Shown in pieces: positions 53,627 to 63,956 of a stretch of DNA of 64,000 nt. The position numbers and the translations under genes were made by a program. Position 1 is the first letter of the stretch, and each line of letters starts with the position of its first letter. The notes beneath the pieces were generated by a model that worked only from the letters and a program-made list of their open reading frames with translations, did no database searches and was not told where the DNA came from. Source of the stretch: Nematopogon swammerdamellus (Eukaryota; Arthropoda; Insecta; Lepidoptera; Adelidae); NCBI GenBank assembly GCA_946902875.1, contig OX336340.1, forward strand, positions 12,167,566 through 12,231,565, read 5' to 3'.

Positions 53627-54250
53627 CCGTTCTTTTTAAGTTCCGTATATGTTGCTTAATAGAAAAGTTGGTTTTCTTTCCAGTATTGATTATCTTTTTT
53701 AATCGAATAAGAAGATCATCTATTTACAGAACCGAAAACCTTTGGAATGCTCTCCCTGCTCATATATTTCCCATCAGCCTCGGGATTTAAAAATGGCGCA
53801 AAAAGCCAAAAACCACAATGGGCACTGTTTTTTTATTTTTTATTGCTTCCGAACTGCTTGGCTGTGCCCGAGGTCAAAGCCTCAGGCGCACGTAGCCAAT
53901 TTCACCCAGCGATATGCTAAAGTAATAATATACAAGTCGACGATTTCACCCCCGAGGAGGTGCCAGTCCGGCTTGGAGGCGGACTAATGTCGCCGGGGAA
54001 AAGCTATTAAGTCGCGATTTGAAGATCCGCGGATTGTCGGAGTGGTGAAAGATATTCCCCGGAAGCCCGTTCCACACCTTTGCAGTGCGACACAAGAACG
54101 ATTAAGAGCATCGTGCAGTTCGCGAAAAACTCTTCTGTCAACTGACAAAGGGGTCGGGTCGGGTGTTATGGTCACTTGTAAATGTATGTACTGTGCAACA
54201 TGTCGCTCTTCTTAAAATAAGTTTTCTACAGCAAACTACGAGTAATAAAG
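53627..54250 (+). pseudogene. LINE fragments
   Basis: At 53725-53775 the frame RTENLWNALPAHIFPISLGI resembles the RT..LWN.LP...FP segment of CR1/jockey ORF2. 53940-54180 (GGTGCCAGTCCGGCTTGGAG, GATCCGCGGATTGTCGGAGT, TTCCACACCTTTGCAGTGCG) is a separate LINE-like 3' block related to 10250-10340. No intact frame. Confidence 0.55.
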
Positions 54251-55077
54251 TCTTGTCCTGTGCGTGGTAAGAACTAGAAGCTCCCTTACAAGCTCATCAG
54301 CTCACGTGTCTGATTATGTACTAGGTACTATGTATGTAGGTACGTACTTATGTGGCAGAAGCTCATTGTGTTTAGTCTTCCCGAATTAATTAGTAGCTTG
54401 AAGGTTTGAGAAGACGTGCAGTTAATAATATTTTAATTTATTTTGAGTGAACAACGCACGGTGAGGTCAGACTTCACCGCTAACCTTTCATAGAATACGC
54501 ACTCGATGTCATAATGCACTAAGCAACCTCGTTGTGGTCTTGGGGAAAAACGATTAGTACTCATTGAAATTATAATAAAATAGGTAATGTGTGCCTCCAT
54601 CACGCATGCGCGTGGACCACCTCAGCGATTTGCATTTTGAGGTGAGATGTGAAAGGTCAATGTGCATGTCATTATTTCGAAGATTTTATGGAATACCTGC
54701 GATCTTTAGTTTGTTTCATTTATCAAAGGTTCATTAAGAAATTTCGAAGACTTACAGTTTTGCTAGTCCTGTGACTTAAAAGTTGGTGTAGAGAAATATA
54801 ACCGTTATTTCAATAAAAGAGGATTTGAAACCAGAGACTGAAATTAAGCCGATAGGTACTTATCGTTTTATTTCCTCTTAAATTTTCTTAGGAATAAAGA
54901 CCACAGATCCCAGTGCGAAAATGTAATCTTTTTCATTTTAATAAACAATTATTTAAATCGCCTCATCGGTACCGTTGAGTTGGATTCAAACAAAGAATAT
55001 ACAAATTGTCTAGTGAAAATGAAAACTGTAAAATTTAAACAGATAGGCATCTTGTTTTAATTGTTTTTCTTGAAGTT
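54251..55077. other. No gene seen
   Basis: AT-rich with no assignment. Confidence 0.4.
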
Positions 55078-55375
55078 TTTTTTTTATGGATACTGACACG
55101 GTTGGCTACATCACCTACAACATCCGTGATGTCAGCCCATAACACCGGGTGAACTTGGTGCCACGTCACGTCGTGTCGGCTACACTGAACTGGATGGAAA
55201 ACACAAACTATTTACATAGCCGTTTCGACCGACCTTTCATTCAGTGCGGTACCACCGCACCCCTACCACCTAGTAATATAAGAAGGGAGTCATATCCCTT
55301 AGTCGCCTTTTACGACATACACGGGGAGAGATGCAGTGGGGCTATTCTTTTAAAGTACCGGCCCCTAAGTAAGTT
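55078..55375 (-). mobile_element. SINE tail fused to module A
   Basis: A reverse tail (GATACTGACACGGTTGGCTA, CATCCGTGATGTCAGCCCAT) and part of the body run directly into the reverse of module A (CTTAGTCGCCTTTTACGACA, GGGGAGAGATGCAGTGGGGC). The whole Pol III head has been deleted. Confidence 0.75.
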
Positions 55376-55796
55376 ATGTCAAATGAGCTCTTAGTTCCAA
55401 CCACGATTCCTTTCGTGGTTCCAACTAAGCAGCTGTCCTCAGACTTGGCGGCAACCTGAACACTAGAAGAAAGCTGCACGGACGTGCTCGGAGGATTTTA
55501 TCACTCTTTTCCTCTTTGTTTAATCTCGACAATGTTCGTGGTCATGAAAATAAATATGCAGAAGTGGAATTGAATAACTAGCTACAATTAGTTAGCAACA
55601 TTCGGCCGGGATCCGTTCCATTTACAGCAGACGGAAGATTGTAATTTAGCGTTTGTGCAATTTTATAGTATTTATTTATTTATTCAGACGTAAGATATCG
55701 TAGAGAAAACAAAAACTAGTGCTAAGGCTAGTCCCGCCCGAGTGGCGGCTGTAACACCAGTACCTACTCGTATTTAGGTAAACTTCCTCTGCTTTA
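55376..55796. other. No gene seen
   Basis: Contains a short TTATTTATTTATT run at about 55672. Probably the end of another decayed retroelement, but unassigned. Confidence 0.4.
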
Positions 55797-56150
55797 TTTT
55801 TAGGGTTGCGTATCCAGCGGGACCCTATTACTAAGCGTACTCCGTCTGTCCGTCTGCTTGTCCGTCTGTAAGTCTATCCGTCCGTCTGTCCTATCTTTAA
55901 AGGGCTGTATAATTTGAACCGTAATAGTTAGTCGGTTGAAATTTCACACTTTCCCTTTCACGCTTTGACTTTTTTCAAAGTTTTTTTGTTTTTGCTATAT
56001 CGTAAAAACTGTGATGCATACAAGCGTCAAACTAGGTGTGACTGTAGTGCTAACTCTAAAGTAAAACAATTAATAATAAAAACCCACCAATTACGTGGTG
56101 GTACGGAAGCCTCGGTGCGCGAGTGCGACTCGCACTTGGGCAATTTTTAA
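55797..56150 (-). repeat. CAAGTGCGAG-family repeat, reverse full-length
   Basis: On the minus strand it runs from GCCCAAGTGCGAGTCGCACT, CGCGCACCGAGGCTTCCGTA through a TTGAACCG-type region and a GACGGACGGAC tract to GATACGCAACCCTAAAAA. Both ends known from 18634 are present. Confidence 0.75.
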
Positions 56151-57399
56151 AATTTTTACAGTTTGTTAATTAAGGATAAACACCACAACTTCACAGAACC
56201 GGATTATTGATGAAAATTGGAGAAGTGTATGTCCAGCAGTGGACGCTTACACGCTGACTGACTGACCACAACTTTCTCGGCATTACACCTCCTCGGCAAG
56301 TAAAGCTTGTTCTAGGTATATATCTCTCCCTGGTTCGTGGCAATGTTCGCGGACTCGCGCCGTCTCGTAAGCAGCCGCGAAGGATACGAACGTGCAATGG
56401 ATAATGCATCTTTTGTGCAATCAGCGAAATGAAATGCATTTCTGCGTTGTAATCAGTCGAGCTCGTCATGTTTTGCCCGCGCAGAAGGATTGAGAACAGA
56501 GGAGCCAAAGAGTAGTCCGTAAAAAAAATCAGAAATTATAGCTTTTTCAAATAATTTAGTTCTAATTTGCTTTAATACCATACGGTAAATACGGTGAATC
56601 AATTATCGTACGATGAAAATCAGAGTAGACACGTTACGCTGACAAATTTTCGTGTTGCATGAATCAAAACTAACCCTACAATTGTTACTACGTACTACAC
56701 CGAGTAATACATTTTTTTTTATTTTAATTCTTATTTTTGTTATATTTATTATAATAATTACTTCAGCGATTTTTGTGTGTAAATTTTATTAGAAAGTTAT
56801 ACATTCATACATTACCTTTTTAACATAACTTTTTTAAAAATAAAAATCCTTTTGTTTTTCGTCGCCGTAGTCGGTTAAAACATTATCATATTACTTAGTG
56901 TGGGAATGCGGTGAGTGTACTGCGCACTCTGCGCTCTATTCATAAAGTATCTTATATTGTAGCTTAGTTTCTCTTAGTATATAATATTTTGTACACTTAA
57001 ATGTTAATAAATGGATTAATACTAGCGTTAGGTTCAATTTCTTAACATTATTGCTCGTTCAATAGCGGTCAGTATAAATCAAATTTGTAAATCTGCAAAT
57101 AAAAGGTAAAGTGAATCAATTAATGTTGTAATGCTGCTCAAGTGGGCACAAGAAAGTACAAATCCGCGGCTGAATGTCGCTGGTTAATCCTGAAAGCAAA
57201 AAGTATTTGCTCGACCCAATTCGAGAGGGACTGAAAAAGGTCAAGACGAAAATATCCAGCAATTTGTTATTTTGGGGACGGAGAAATGTGTTTGCTAAAA
57301 AACACATTTTTATTTAAAGAAGACTTTCGTTGAGAGCGAAATACATCTTATTGGATCAAATCGAATAATCTGGATACCTATATTCGGAGAGGAATTTAT
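56151..57399. other. No gene; RTE-like tail fragment
   Basis: 56215-56275 reads AGAAGTGTATGTCCAGCAGT, GGACGCTTACACGCTGACTG, the extreme 3' end of the RTE-like LINE at 6190-6500. The rest is AT-rich with unrecognised short frames. Confidence 0.5.
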
Positions 57400-57660
57400 C
57401 TTGACTGAACAGGCGCGAGGCGGTGGCGGTGACGACGACGCGACGGCAGTGCTACGTCACAGAAGCGGCCAGCCAGACGGGCGTATGCGGATCTTGCACA
57501 GAGTGTGAGGGATCCTCCTCAAGAATACTCCATTGGCGGTTGGCATAACCGCGTACTTCCGCCGCCCGCTGTCGCGCGCCGCGCGCCGTCGCCTCGCCTC
57601 CTCCGCGGCTGCTGCGGTACATTGAAACGCACTCGCACACGGGAGGGAGTGTCGCAGCAT
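57400..57660. other. GC-rich CpG-dense patch
   Basis: GGCGGTGGCGGTGACGACGA and GCCGCCCGCTGTCGCGCGCC tracts in AT-rich DNA. Overlapping frames on both strands are composition artefacts. A promoter or 5' exon is possible but unsupported. Confidence 0.35.
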
Positions 57661-58050
57661 GCGTGACTATTGTACGTGGAAACGTATGTGTTACACTGTC
57701 AAGGATGTAGCTCGGCGGGGCGCGGAGGCGGAGGGGCCGGCTGTAGGCGCAGCGAGTACAGGTTTTCGGCGCCCATACGAGTTCAGTGACACCGGGACCT
57801 GTCGCTCAACTATTCTGCTCAATAACAACATCGTGCGATGCAACTGTCGCGGCGCTATTATATACCAATATGTCTTTTACCTAATTAGGTAATTGCAGAT
57901 TGTATTGTCAATGAAAACATGCTATTAACACTGACAGTTACAATTACGATACATTGGGAAGGAGTTTTGTGAGTGCGGATGATGTAAGAAGGTATATTTA
58001 CCAAAAAGTTCTTATTTTTGTCCGGCTACGAATGCCCATCGAGCACAGAC
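57661..58050. other. No gene seen
   Basis: No assignment. Confidence 0.4.
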
Positions 58051-58052
58051 TT

Positions 58053-58430
58053 TTTTTTTTTTTTTTATGCAATCTGACACGGTTGGCTACATCACCTACA
58101 ATGTCCGTGATGTCAGCCCATAACACCGGGTGAATTAGGTGCCATGTCAGTGCTTCCCCCTCTGATCGTGCCGGCTACACTGAACTGGTCGGAAAACACA
58201 AACTATTTACATAGCCGTTTCGACCGAACTTTCATTCAGTGCGGTGGTACCAACGCCTGGGTTGGTACCACCGCACCAATCTTACTTGGTGGTAGGGTTA
58301 AACCCTACCACCAAGTAAGATTAGGAGGGAAGGGACCTACAGTTTTACGAGGAATCCGAACCTCGGTCAGCCTCCAACGGTCAGCGGTCACCCATCCAAG
58401 AACTGACCGCACCCAGCGTTGCTTAAGGCG
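58053..58430 (-). mobile_element. 5S/tRNA composite SINE, reverse copy
   Basis: Tail, body, B box and, at the right, the 5S-like part. On the minus strand this reads TTAAGCAACGCTGGGTGCGG, TCAGTTCTTGGATGGGTGAC, CGC. The copy ends at the start of the 5S-like segment, so the tRNA-like A box is missing. The GGTTTAACCCTACCACC region is locally inverted and duplicated. Confidence 0.85.
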
Positions 58431-58979
58431 GTGACAAACGTCAAATACGCAAAACATGCAAAAAGTGCGACAAAGAAGGTTCAAAACTGACCAATTGACA
58501 CACATTCAGAAAATTAAAAAAATACCAACCTATATTTTGGTTCCTTACCAACAAAGTGCATTGCTGGTTTTTTTAATAATGAGTAAAAGTAAGTAATAAA
58601 CATAAAATTAAAAATATATAAAAAAAGCATGAATTTTTGAAAATCTGAGTATGTGTGTATTATTACAATTTTACAATACCACCGATTCAAAGGTCACAAA
58701 GCTCTGAGAAAACTCTATTAAATTTTTTTTATTATTTTATCCACGAAAGGAGATAAAAATAAAAAACAAAAAACGCCTACATGAAATTATTGACGTAATT
58801 CTTCAGTCGGAAGGGTAAAATTTTTGCCTTCGTCAATTTAGCAGGCACTTCAATACTAGATACAATTTTAGTTCCGGGCTCGCTTGCTCGCTCCTGCCCT
58901 GCTGCGCCCGCGTGTCGGTCGTCATTTCTGTCTTCTGTGTTTGGATCGAATGGAAAAAAGATAGGTAGGTTAGGTATAT
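58431..58979. other. No gene seen
   Basis: AT-rich with no assignment. Confidence 0.4.
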
Positions 58980-59375
58980 TTGTACCGTGTGGGATGGTAA
59001 TTTAAAATAATAGCCCCACTGCATCTCTCCCCGTGCATGTCGTAAAAGGCGACTGAGGGATTTTTTTATGTAAACTGACACAGTTTGCTATATCACCTAT
59101 AACATCCGTGATGTCAGCCCATAACACCGGGTGAACTTAGGTGCCATGTCAGTGCTTCCCTTTGGTCGTGCCGGCTACACTAAACTGGACGGAAAATACA
59201 AACTATTTCGGGATATGACTCCCTTCTTTTTTTCCGTCCAGTTCAGTGAAGCCGGTACGACCGAAGAAAAGCACTGACATAGCACCTACTTCACCAGTTG
59301 TTACGAGCTGACATCTCGGATGTTGTAATGTAGGTGATGTTGCCACCGTGTCATTTTCCGTACCAGTATACAGTA
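58980..59375. mobile_element. Mosaic of module A and two facing SINE tails
   Basis: 58984-59060 is module A (plus). 59063-59210 is a SINE tail in reverse, and 59228-59365 is a SINE tail in forward orientation (TTTCCGTCCAGTTCAGTGAA, GACATCTCGGATGTTGTAAT). The facing tails make an inverted repeat. Confidence 0.75.
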
Positions 59376-59827
59376 CGACCGTATCAGTAATATCTCTCTT
59401 CTGTGGTATCTATCAGTATACGCTCCGGTACGTAACTTGACGGGGCGTTATACGCATGGCTTTCGTTGGTATAACCACAGAATAACTAATAGGTACTGTG
59501 GTATAACGCTGTCTGCGCTTGAGATGCAAGGACTATAGAACCGTGCCTAAATGTGCGCTGCGGAGCGGGGGCAGCGGCGGCGGCGGCACTGTGGTGGCGC
59601 GGAGCGGAGACGACGCGGCGGCGCGGCGCGGCGCGGAGGAGCGGCGGCGCGGCGCGGAGGAGCGGCTTGTTATTGCTTGCTTGCATGCGTGAGTGGCCAC
59701 TTGTGTCGTGTCGTGAGTTGTGCGTGGCGCACGGGCCTGACGTCCTGGCACTATTGTATTCACCAAGTTTGAAAATTGAGGGTGAGGATCGTTGTGTCGA
59801 ATTGGCAGAGTTTATAAATTTGCTTCA
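59376..59827. other. GC-rich patch upstream of the Mutator-like gene
   Basis: 59550-59665 is a CGG/GCG-rich tract, CpG dense, followed by unremarkable sequence up to the first candidate ATG at 59828. It could be the promoter or 5' UTR of the gene to its right; there is no direct evidence. Confidence 0.35.
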
Positions 59828-59864
59828 ATGGGCAAACATAAGGCACAAAGTTGTGTGAAGAGAG
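59828..59864 (+). CDS. Candidate first exon of the Mutator-like gene
   Basis: ATGGGCAAACATAAGGCACA encodes MGKHKAQSCVKR and runs to a donor GTAAAG at 59865. Short basic starts of this kind are usual in this protein family. The exon ends in phase 1, whereas the next recognised exon (60594) needs phase 2, so at least one further small exon is required. The assignment is tentative. Confidence 0.3.
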
Positions 59865-60593
59865 GTAAAGCGCTGGCATTGTGGTGAGCAATTTACTTAC
59901 GATACTTTTTATAACCCTTGCTTTTAATTTTCAATACATGTACCTATGTACATTTACAAATTTATTCTGTCTGAAATAAGAACAACATAACTTTAGACTT
60001 ACATAACGCAATTTTGGAATGGTGTTTGTTACGGTCGTCCTGGTTCACGAGGGGGGAGGGGATTTCAAGGGAAATCGCAATTTACGAACTATTTTTCTTC
60101 CCTGAAATTCGGAGCGGGGGGGTAATCATCACACCCAAGTTATAACGGCAGTTGGTCGGTTGGCTATGACAGCCGTGACTAACTTTCCACATTCTTTAGT
60201 AAGGCAAGGTTTCATTATAGTAAATGTCTAACTGTGTAAAAGTGAACCTAATACGAAATTGATATTTCCGCCCGCTCAAGTGTCAGCCTGGAGGTGACCC
60301 CATTTTCCTACCGTCAATTGCCAGCCGCCTCGTGGAGGCGTCTCGGTCCGATTGACTTGAAAAAAAAACTTCCGTCTTCTTGCGATGTCAAATTAGCTCT
60401 GGGATGCGTTCGAAAATTATCGATTTTTTTTCGATTGGGCGGGAACGGATGCGGTTCGGCTTATTTTTCATTTTAAAGCTTATTAATCCACTATCCACAT
60501 CTACACTTAGATATCTATTTGTAGCTGTAGGTTTCAAATGTCTAACTGTGTAGAAGTGAACCTAATACGAAATTGATATTTCCGCGTGAGCAG

Positions 60594-60662
60594 GAACAAA
60601 AGAAAACGGGCGGACGAGGACTGTAATGGGAATGATGATGATAGAGATCAAGGAAGCTCAGA
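60594..60662 (+). CDS. Mutator-like gene, small repeat exon A
   Basis: 69 nt between acceptor CGTGAGCAG and donor GTAAGT. It starts with one base and ends with two bases of split codons, so it is symmetric and can be added or skipped without frame change. The peptide is NKRKRADEDC then NGNDDDRDQGSS, completed by Glu at each junction: a basic start that could serve as a nuclear localisation signal and an acidic end. Confidence 0.7.
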
Positions 60663-60965
60663 GTAAGTACATAACGACCTCCATATTTATCTATACATAT
60701 TATATGTACATATTAGAGCACTACCCTATCACATATTTATTATAGGGGCAGACAGGGGTAATAGGAATGAGATGAAATAAGAGAGCCTATTGATAGCCAG
60801 AATATTCCAGCGGTCTCGAGCGTAGACGCGGCGCAGTTGGTCGGTTGTCTCTGACAGCCGTGACTAACTTTCCCCATTCTTTAGTAAGGCAAGGTTTCAT
60901 TATATTAAAATGTCTAACTGTGTAGAAGTGAACCTAATACGAAATTGATATTTCCGCGTGAGCAG

Positions 60966-61034
60966 GAACAAAAGAAAACGAGCGGACGAGGACTGTAATG
61001 GGAATGATGATGATAGAGATCAAGGAAGCTCCGA
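60966..61034 (+). CDS. Mutator-like gene, small repeat exon B
   Basis: 69 nt, the same peptide as exon A (NKRKRADEDC, NGNDDDRDQGSS) with two silent base changes (CGG to CGA, TCA to TCC). Same splice signals and phase. The identity of the protein despite nucleotide change hints at constraint or a very recent duplication. Confidence 0.7.
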
Positions 61035-61400
61035 GTAAGTTCATACCGACCTCCATATTTATCTATACATACTATATATACATATTAGAGCACTACCCTA
61101 TCACATATTTATTATAGGGGCAGTCGGGGGTAATAGGTATGAGATGGGATAAGAGAACCTAATTTTATAAGAATTAAAAGAATTTTGCTGAAGGGAACCA
61201 CATGAAATTTTATTTTTCATTGCCAATTCCCTCCGGCTCCCCTACATCACGCAAGGATCGGTTGGATTATGGAAAAATAGTTATTATGATATATTTCTAT
61301 ATTATTCAAAAGTTGTATAACCTGTGAATGTATGTAAATATGTTTTGAATAAAATTTACGTACCATACCTAACACCAAATTGATATTTTCATGTAAGAAG

Positions 61401-61466
61401 GAGCAAAAGACAACGCACGGACGCGGACGGTAATGAAAATGATAATAGAGAGCAAGGAAGCTCAGA
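61401..61466 (+). CDS. Mutator-like gene, small repeat exon C
   Basis: 66 nt between acceptor ATGTAAGAAG and donor GTAAGT. It encodes SKRQRTDADGNENDNREQGS plus S, a diverged relative of exons A and B with the same phases. The upstream CCAAATTGATATTTTCATGT matches the intron before A and B. Confidence 0.65.
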
Positions 61467-61653
61467 GTAAGTGCATTATTACCTACGTTCATTTTTGTAT
61501 ATGGACCAGACATGTATTGCTAAGTCATCGCTATACCCGTGTTGTCAGCACCTTAGTGATTTTAAGTATCATGTCAGTGCTGCTACATATTTATCAATTA
61601 CACGTGATTTCTTGTGTGCTTAGTAAATATCAATAAAGTATATTTTTATTTAG

Positions 61654-61746
61654 GATTCAAACAAATGAACTGATCAGTGCGGATCGAGGTACGGATGGTG
61701 ACATGGCAGAGGAGGACGGTAGTAATAAAGATCAGGGAAGCTCAGA
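61654..61746 (+). CDS. Mutator-like gene, small exon D
   Basis: 93 nt between acceptor TTTTTATTTAG and donor GTAAGT. It encodes IQTNELISADRGTDGDMAEE then DGSNKDQGSS. It shares the DQGSS end and phases with exons A-C but has a different start. It splices in frame to the catalytic exon at 62140. Confidence 0.7.
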
Positions 61747-61762
61747 GTAAGTAGAATATAAT

Positions 61763-61945
61763 ATAATAATGTTTATTTCCTTTCTTAAAACAAACATATA
61801 CATCACATGAAGGAACACAAAAGAAGGAGGAAAAGGCAGCCAGCTCAGCTTATGAGCCGCAGCTCCCTCTCGATGAGAGCTTATTCATATTAGTCTATAT
61901 AATTTAGTTTTCATTGTAATTTAGATTAGTTTAGTTTTAGATTAA
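61763..61945 (-). repeat. LINE/SINE-like 3' end in the intron
   Basis: ATAATGTTTATTTCCTTTCT at the left and CAGCTCCCTCTCGATGAGAG further right look like the reverse of a retroelement 3' end with an AATAAACAT signal. It lies in the 393-bp intron between exon D and the catalytic exon. Confidence 0.45.
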
Positions 61946-62139
61946 CATTATAATGATGTTTTAGTAGGTATATAATTGAATTAAGACTTCAGAATTATGA
62001 GAACAGCTTTTGTAAAGGTCACGCTAATCTCGTATCTAATTAACACTGGTGAATTGACTTACCATTATCTTACAATGCAATCTGTGTTACATATATCATA
62101 TTATGAATGTAATCGAATAATAAATTAAATTTTAAAAAG

Positions 62140-63785
62140 GTCTCATTGTCAAGAGAAGCAAATTGGCAGAAGAATTATTAATGTGACACATTTTTTCAAT
62201 AAATTGAAAGAAATCGCACAGCATCTTCCATTTGGATGCGGAATGAGTGCCCTAGTGATAGTTGGCGAAAAGCAAAAAGGGCTGTCTTCATACTTCACGA
62301 TAAAATGTAGTCAGTGCCATGTACAGTTTTACCTCGAAAGCGACTGCGAGGAAGACAACTACGTTGAAATAAACACCTGTGCTGTAGCGGGAACAATAGC
62401 AATAGGAGCTGGCCAAGCGCAACTAGAAGAATTCCTGTCAGCTTTAAACTTACCTCTGATTACGAACAAAACATATCGGCAGAGACACGACAATATTTCG
62501 AAGAATTGGGGAAAAGTTGCTCTTGAATCGATGAAGAAGGCAGGTCAAAAAGAAAGGGAGCTAGCGATTACTGAGGGTAGAGTGACCAAAAATGGAATTC
62601 CTATAATAGACGTTGTTGTTGACGGATGTTGGGCCAAGCGGTCATACAAAAAAAATTATTCATCCCTGTCTGGAGCTGCTGCCGTAATTGGAAATATAAC
62701 TGGAGAAGTGTTGTACTTGGGCGTACGAAATAAGTACTGTTACACATGCGATCGAGCAGACAAACACGACGTTACAGCCAAGGAGCACGTATGTGTCAAA
62801 AATTATTCTGGACCATCGACTGGCATGGAAAGTGACATAATCGTGGAAGCCTTTAAGAACTCCATAGAAATGCACGGTGTGATTTATGGACGCCTTATAT
62901 CGGACGGAGACTCCAGCACCTACGCCAAGATTATACAGTCCCGCCCTTACCCTGACTATACTGTAGAAAAAGTGGAGTGCCGCAATCACTTGCTAAGGAA
63001 CTTCTGCAACAAACTGCAAGCATTAAAAACAGATACGAAATTACCTGTCAAAGCGAGAAAAGCTCTCACCAAAACAAGAATCTTGACGATCAGGTCCATA
63101 ATCTGCAAAGCTATAAAAAAAAACAAAGGCGCAGAATGCCCAGAAGTGCAACACCTATTTGATGATATATTACTAGCTCATCATCACGCTTTTGGAAATC
63201 ACAGCAAATGCAAACCCTACTTCTGCAACAAAATAGGTCAAAACGAAGAAGTTCCTCAAGATTTCTATGTAAGCACACTCTGGCAAAAAATTTGTTTTTT
63301 GATGAGAAGCTTAGCTGCACACGCTCGCAGTTTAATTCACGATGTGGACAGTAATTCTGGAGAACGATATCACAGCATTGTTGCCAAATTCGTCGGCGGA
63401 AAGAGAATTAATTACTGCTTGAAAAACGCCTATCAGACAAGATGTGTTGCGTCTGTAGTCGCATTCAACACAAAGAAGCCTCTTTCCAGGCTCTACAAAA
63501 ATATTACTATCTCCAGTCCAAAAGGAAAGTTAAAAATGTTGGAGAATAGAAGACAGAAAAAAATGATCCTCAACCGGAAGTACAAAAAGATAAAACCAAG
63601 AAATCTATTTAAAAAACAGGACCAGGATTACGGCGAGGAATGTATAAGGCCTGATATGGATCAGGCAGTGTTTAATTTATCTAAAGGTAATTTTATGAAA
63701 AATTTGAAGAAAACTGATGAAGAACGCATTGCACGCACGCACGCATTGATCTGTCTTCTCGCGATAGAATTCGACTACTTCGAAG
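62140..63785 (+). CDS. Mutator-like (MULE) transposase-family protein, catalytic exon
   Basis: 548 whole codons between acceptor TTTTAAAAAG and donor GTACGA. The true exon starts upstream of the in-frame GTG at 62183, with SHCQEKQIGRRIIN, a conserved-looking lead-in. Features counted from the GTG: CSQC pair at 42-45; IIDVVVDGCWAKRSYKK with the first catalytic Asp at 147; NKYCYTC...H...H.C, a probable zinc knot at 184-204; LISDGDSST with the second Asp at 241 or 243; VECRNHLL, the MULE CxxH motif, at 264-271; SNSGERYHS with the candidate Glu at 394. A lysine-rich stretch follows at 446-478. The order D-D-CxxH-E and the DG.W.KRSY signature fit the eukaryotic Mutator-like transposase domain. Relatives often continue into a YqaJ-type nuclease domain, which does not follow here. 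Transposon or domesticated gene cannot be decided. Confidence 0.85.
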
Positions 63786-63882
63786 GTACGAGATTGTCTA
63801 TTGAATTTGTTTTTATATTTTTAACACACGCATTAGTATTATTCTTACCTAATTCTTAGCTAAGTATTTTCTTTCATTTCAG

Positions 63883-63956
63883 TGTGCATCACTTGGCCTC
63901 TCTCTGATGTAATCAGTAAATATAACGGGAGTCGGTGTTTTCACTGCTGCCACTGA
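63883..63956 (+). CDS. Mutator-like gene, last exon
   Basis: A strong acceptor TTCTTTCATTTCAG ends at 63882 after a 97-nt intron. The phase-1 junction forms a Val codon. The exon encodes CITWPLSDVISKYNGSRCFH then CCH and stops at TGA 63954-63956. If real, the protein ends here, shortly after the LKKTDEERI region where related proteins start their nuclease domain. Alternative splicing to exons beyond the window is possible. Confidence 0.5.

Larger units (their letters stand above)
60149..61175 (+). repeat. Segmental tandem duplication carrying the small exons
   Basis: CAGTTGGTCGGTTG, ACAGCCGTGACTAACTTTCC, CATTCTTTAGTAAGGCAAGG and GAACCTAATACGAAATTGAT recur at about 60149-60270, 60535-60593 (part) and 60835-60960. 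Sequences 3' of the exons (CCTCCATATTTATCTATACA, AGAGCACTACCCTATCACAT) recur at 60675 and 61048. The duplicated unit includes exon plus flanking intron. A third, older unit contains the exon at 61401. Confidence 0.85.
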
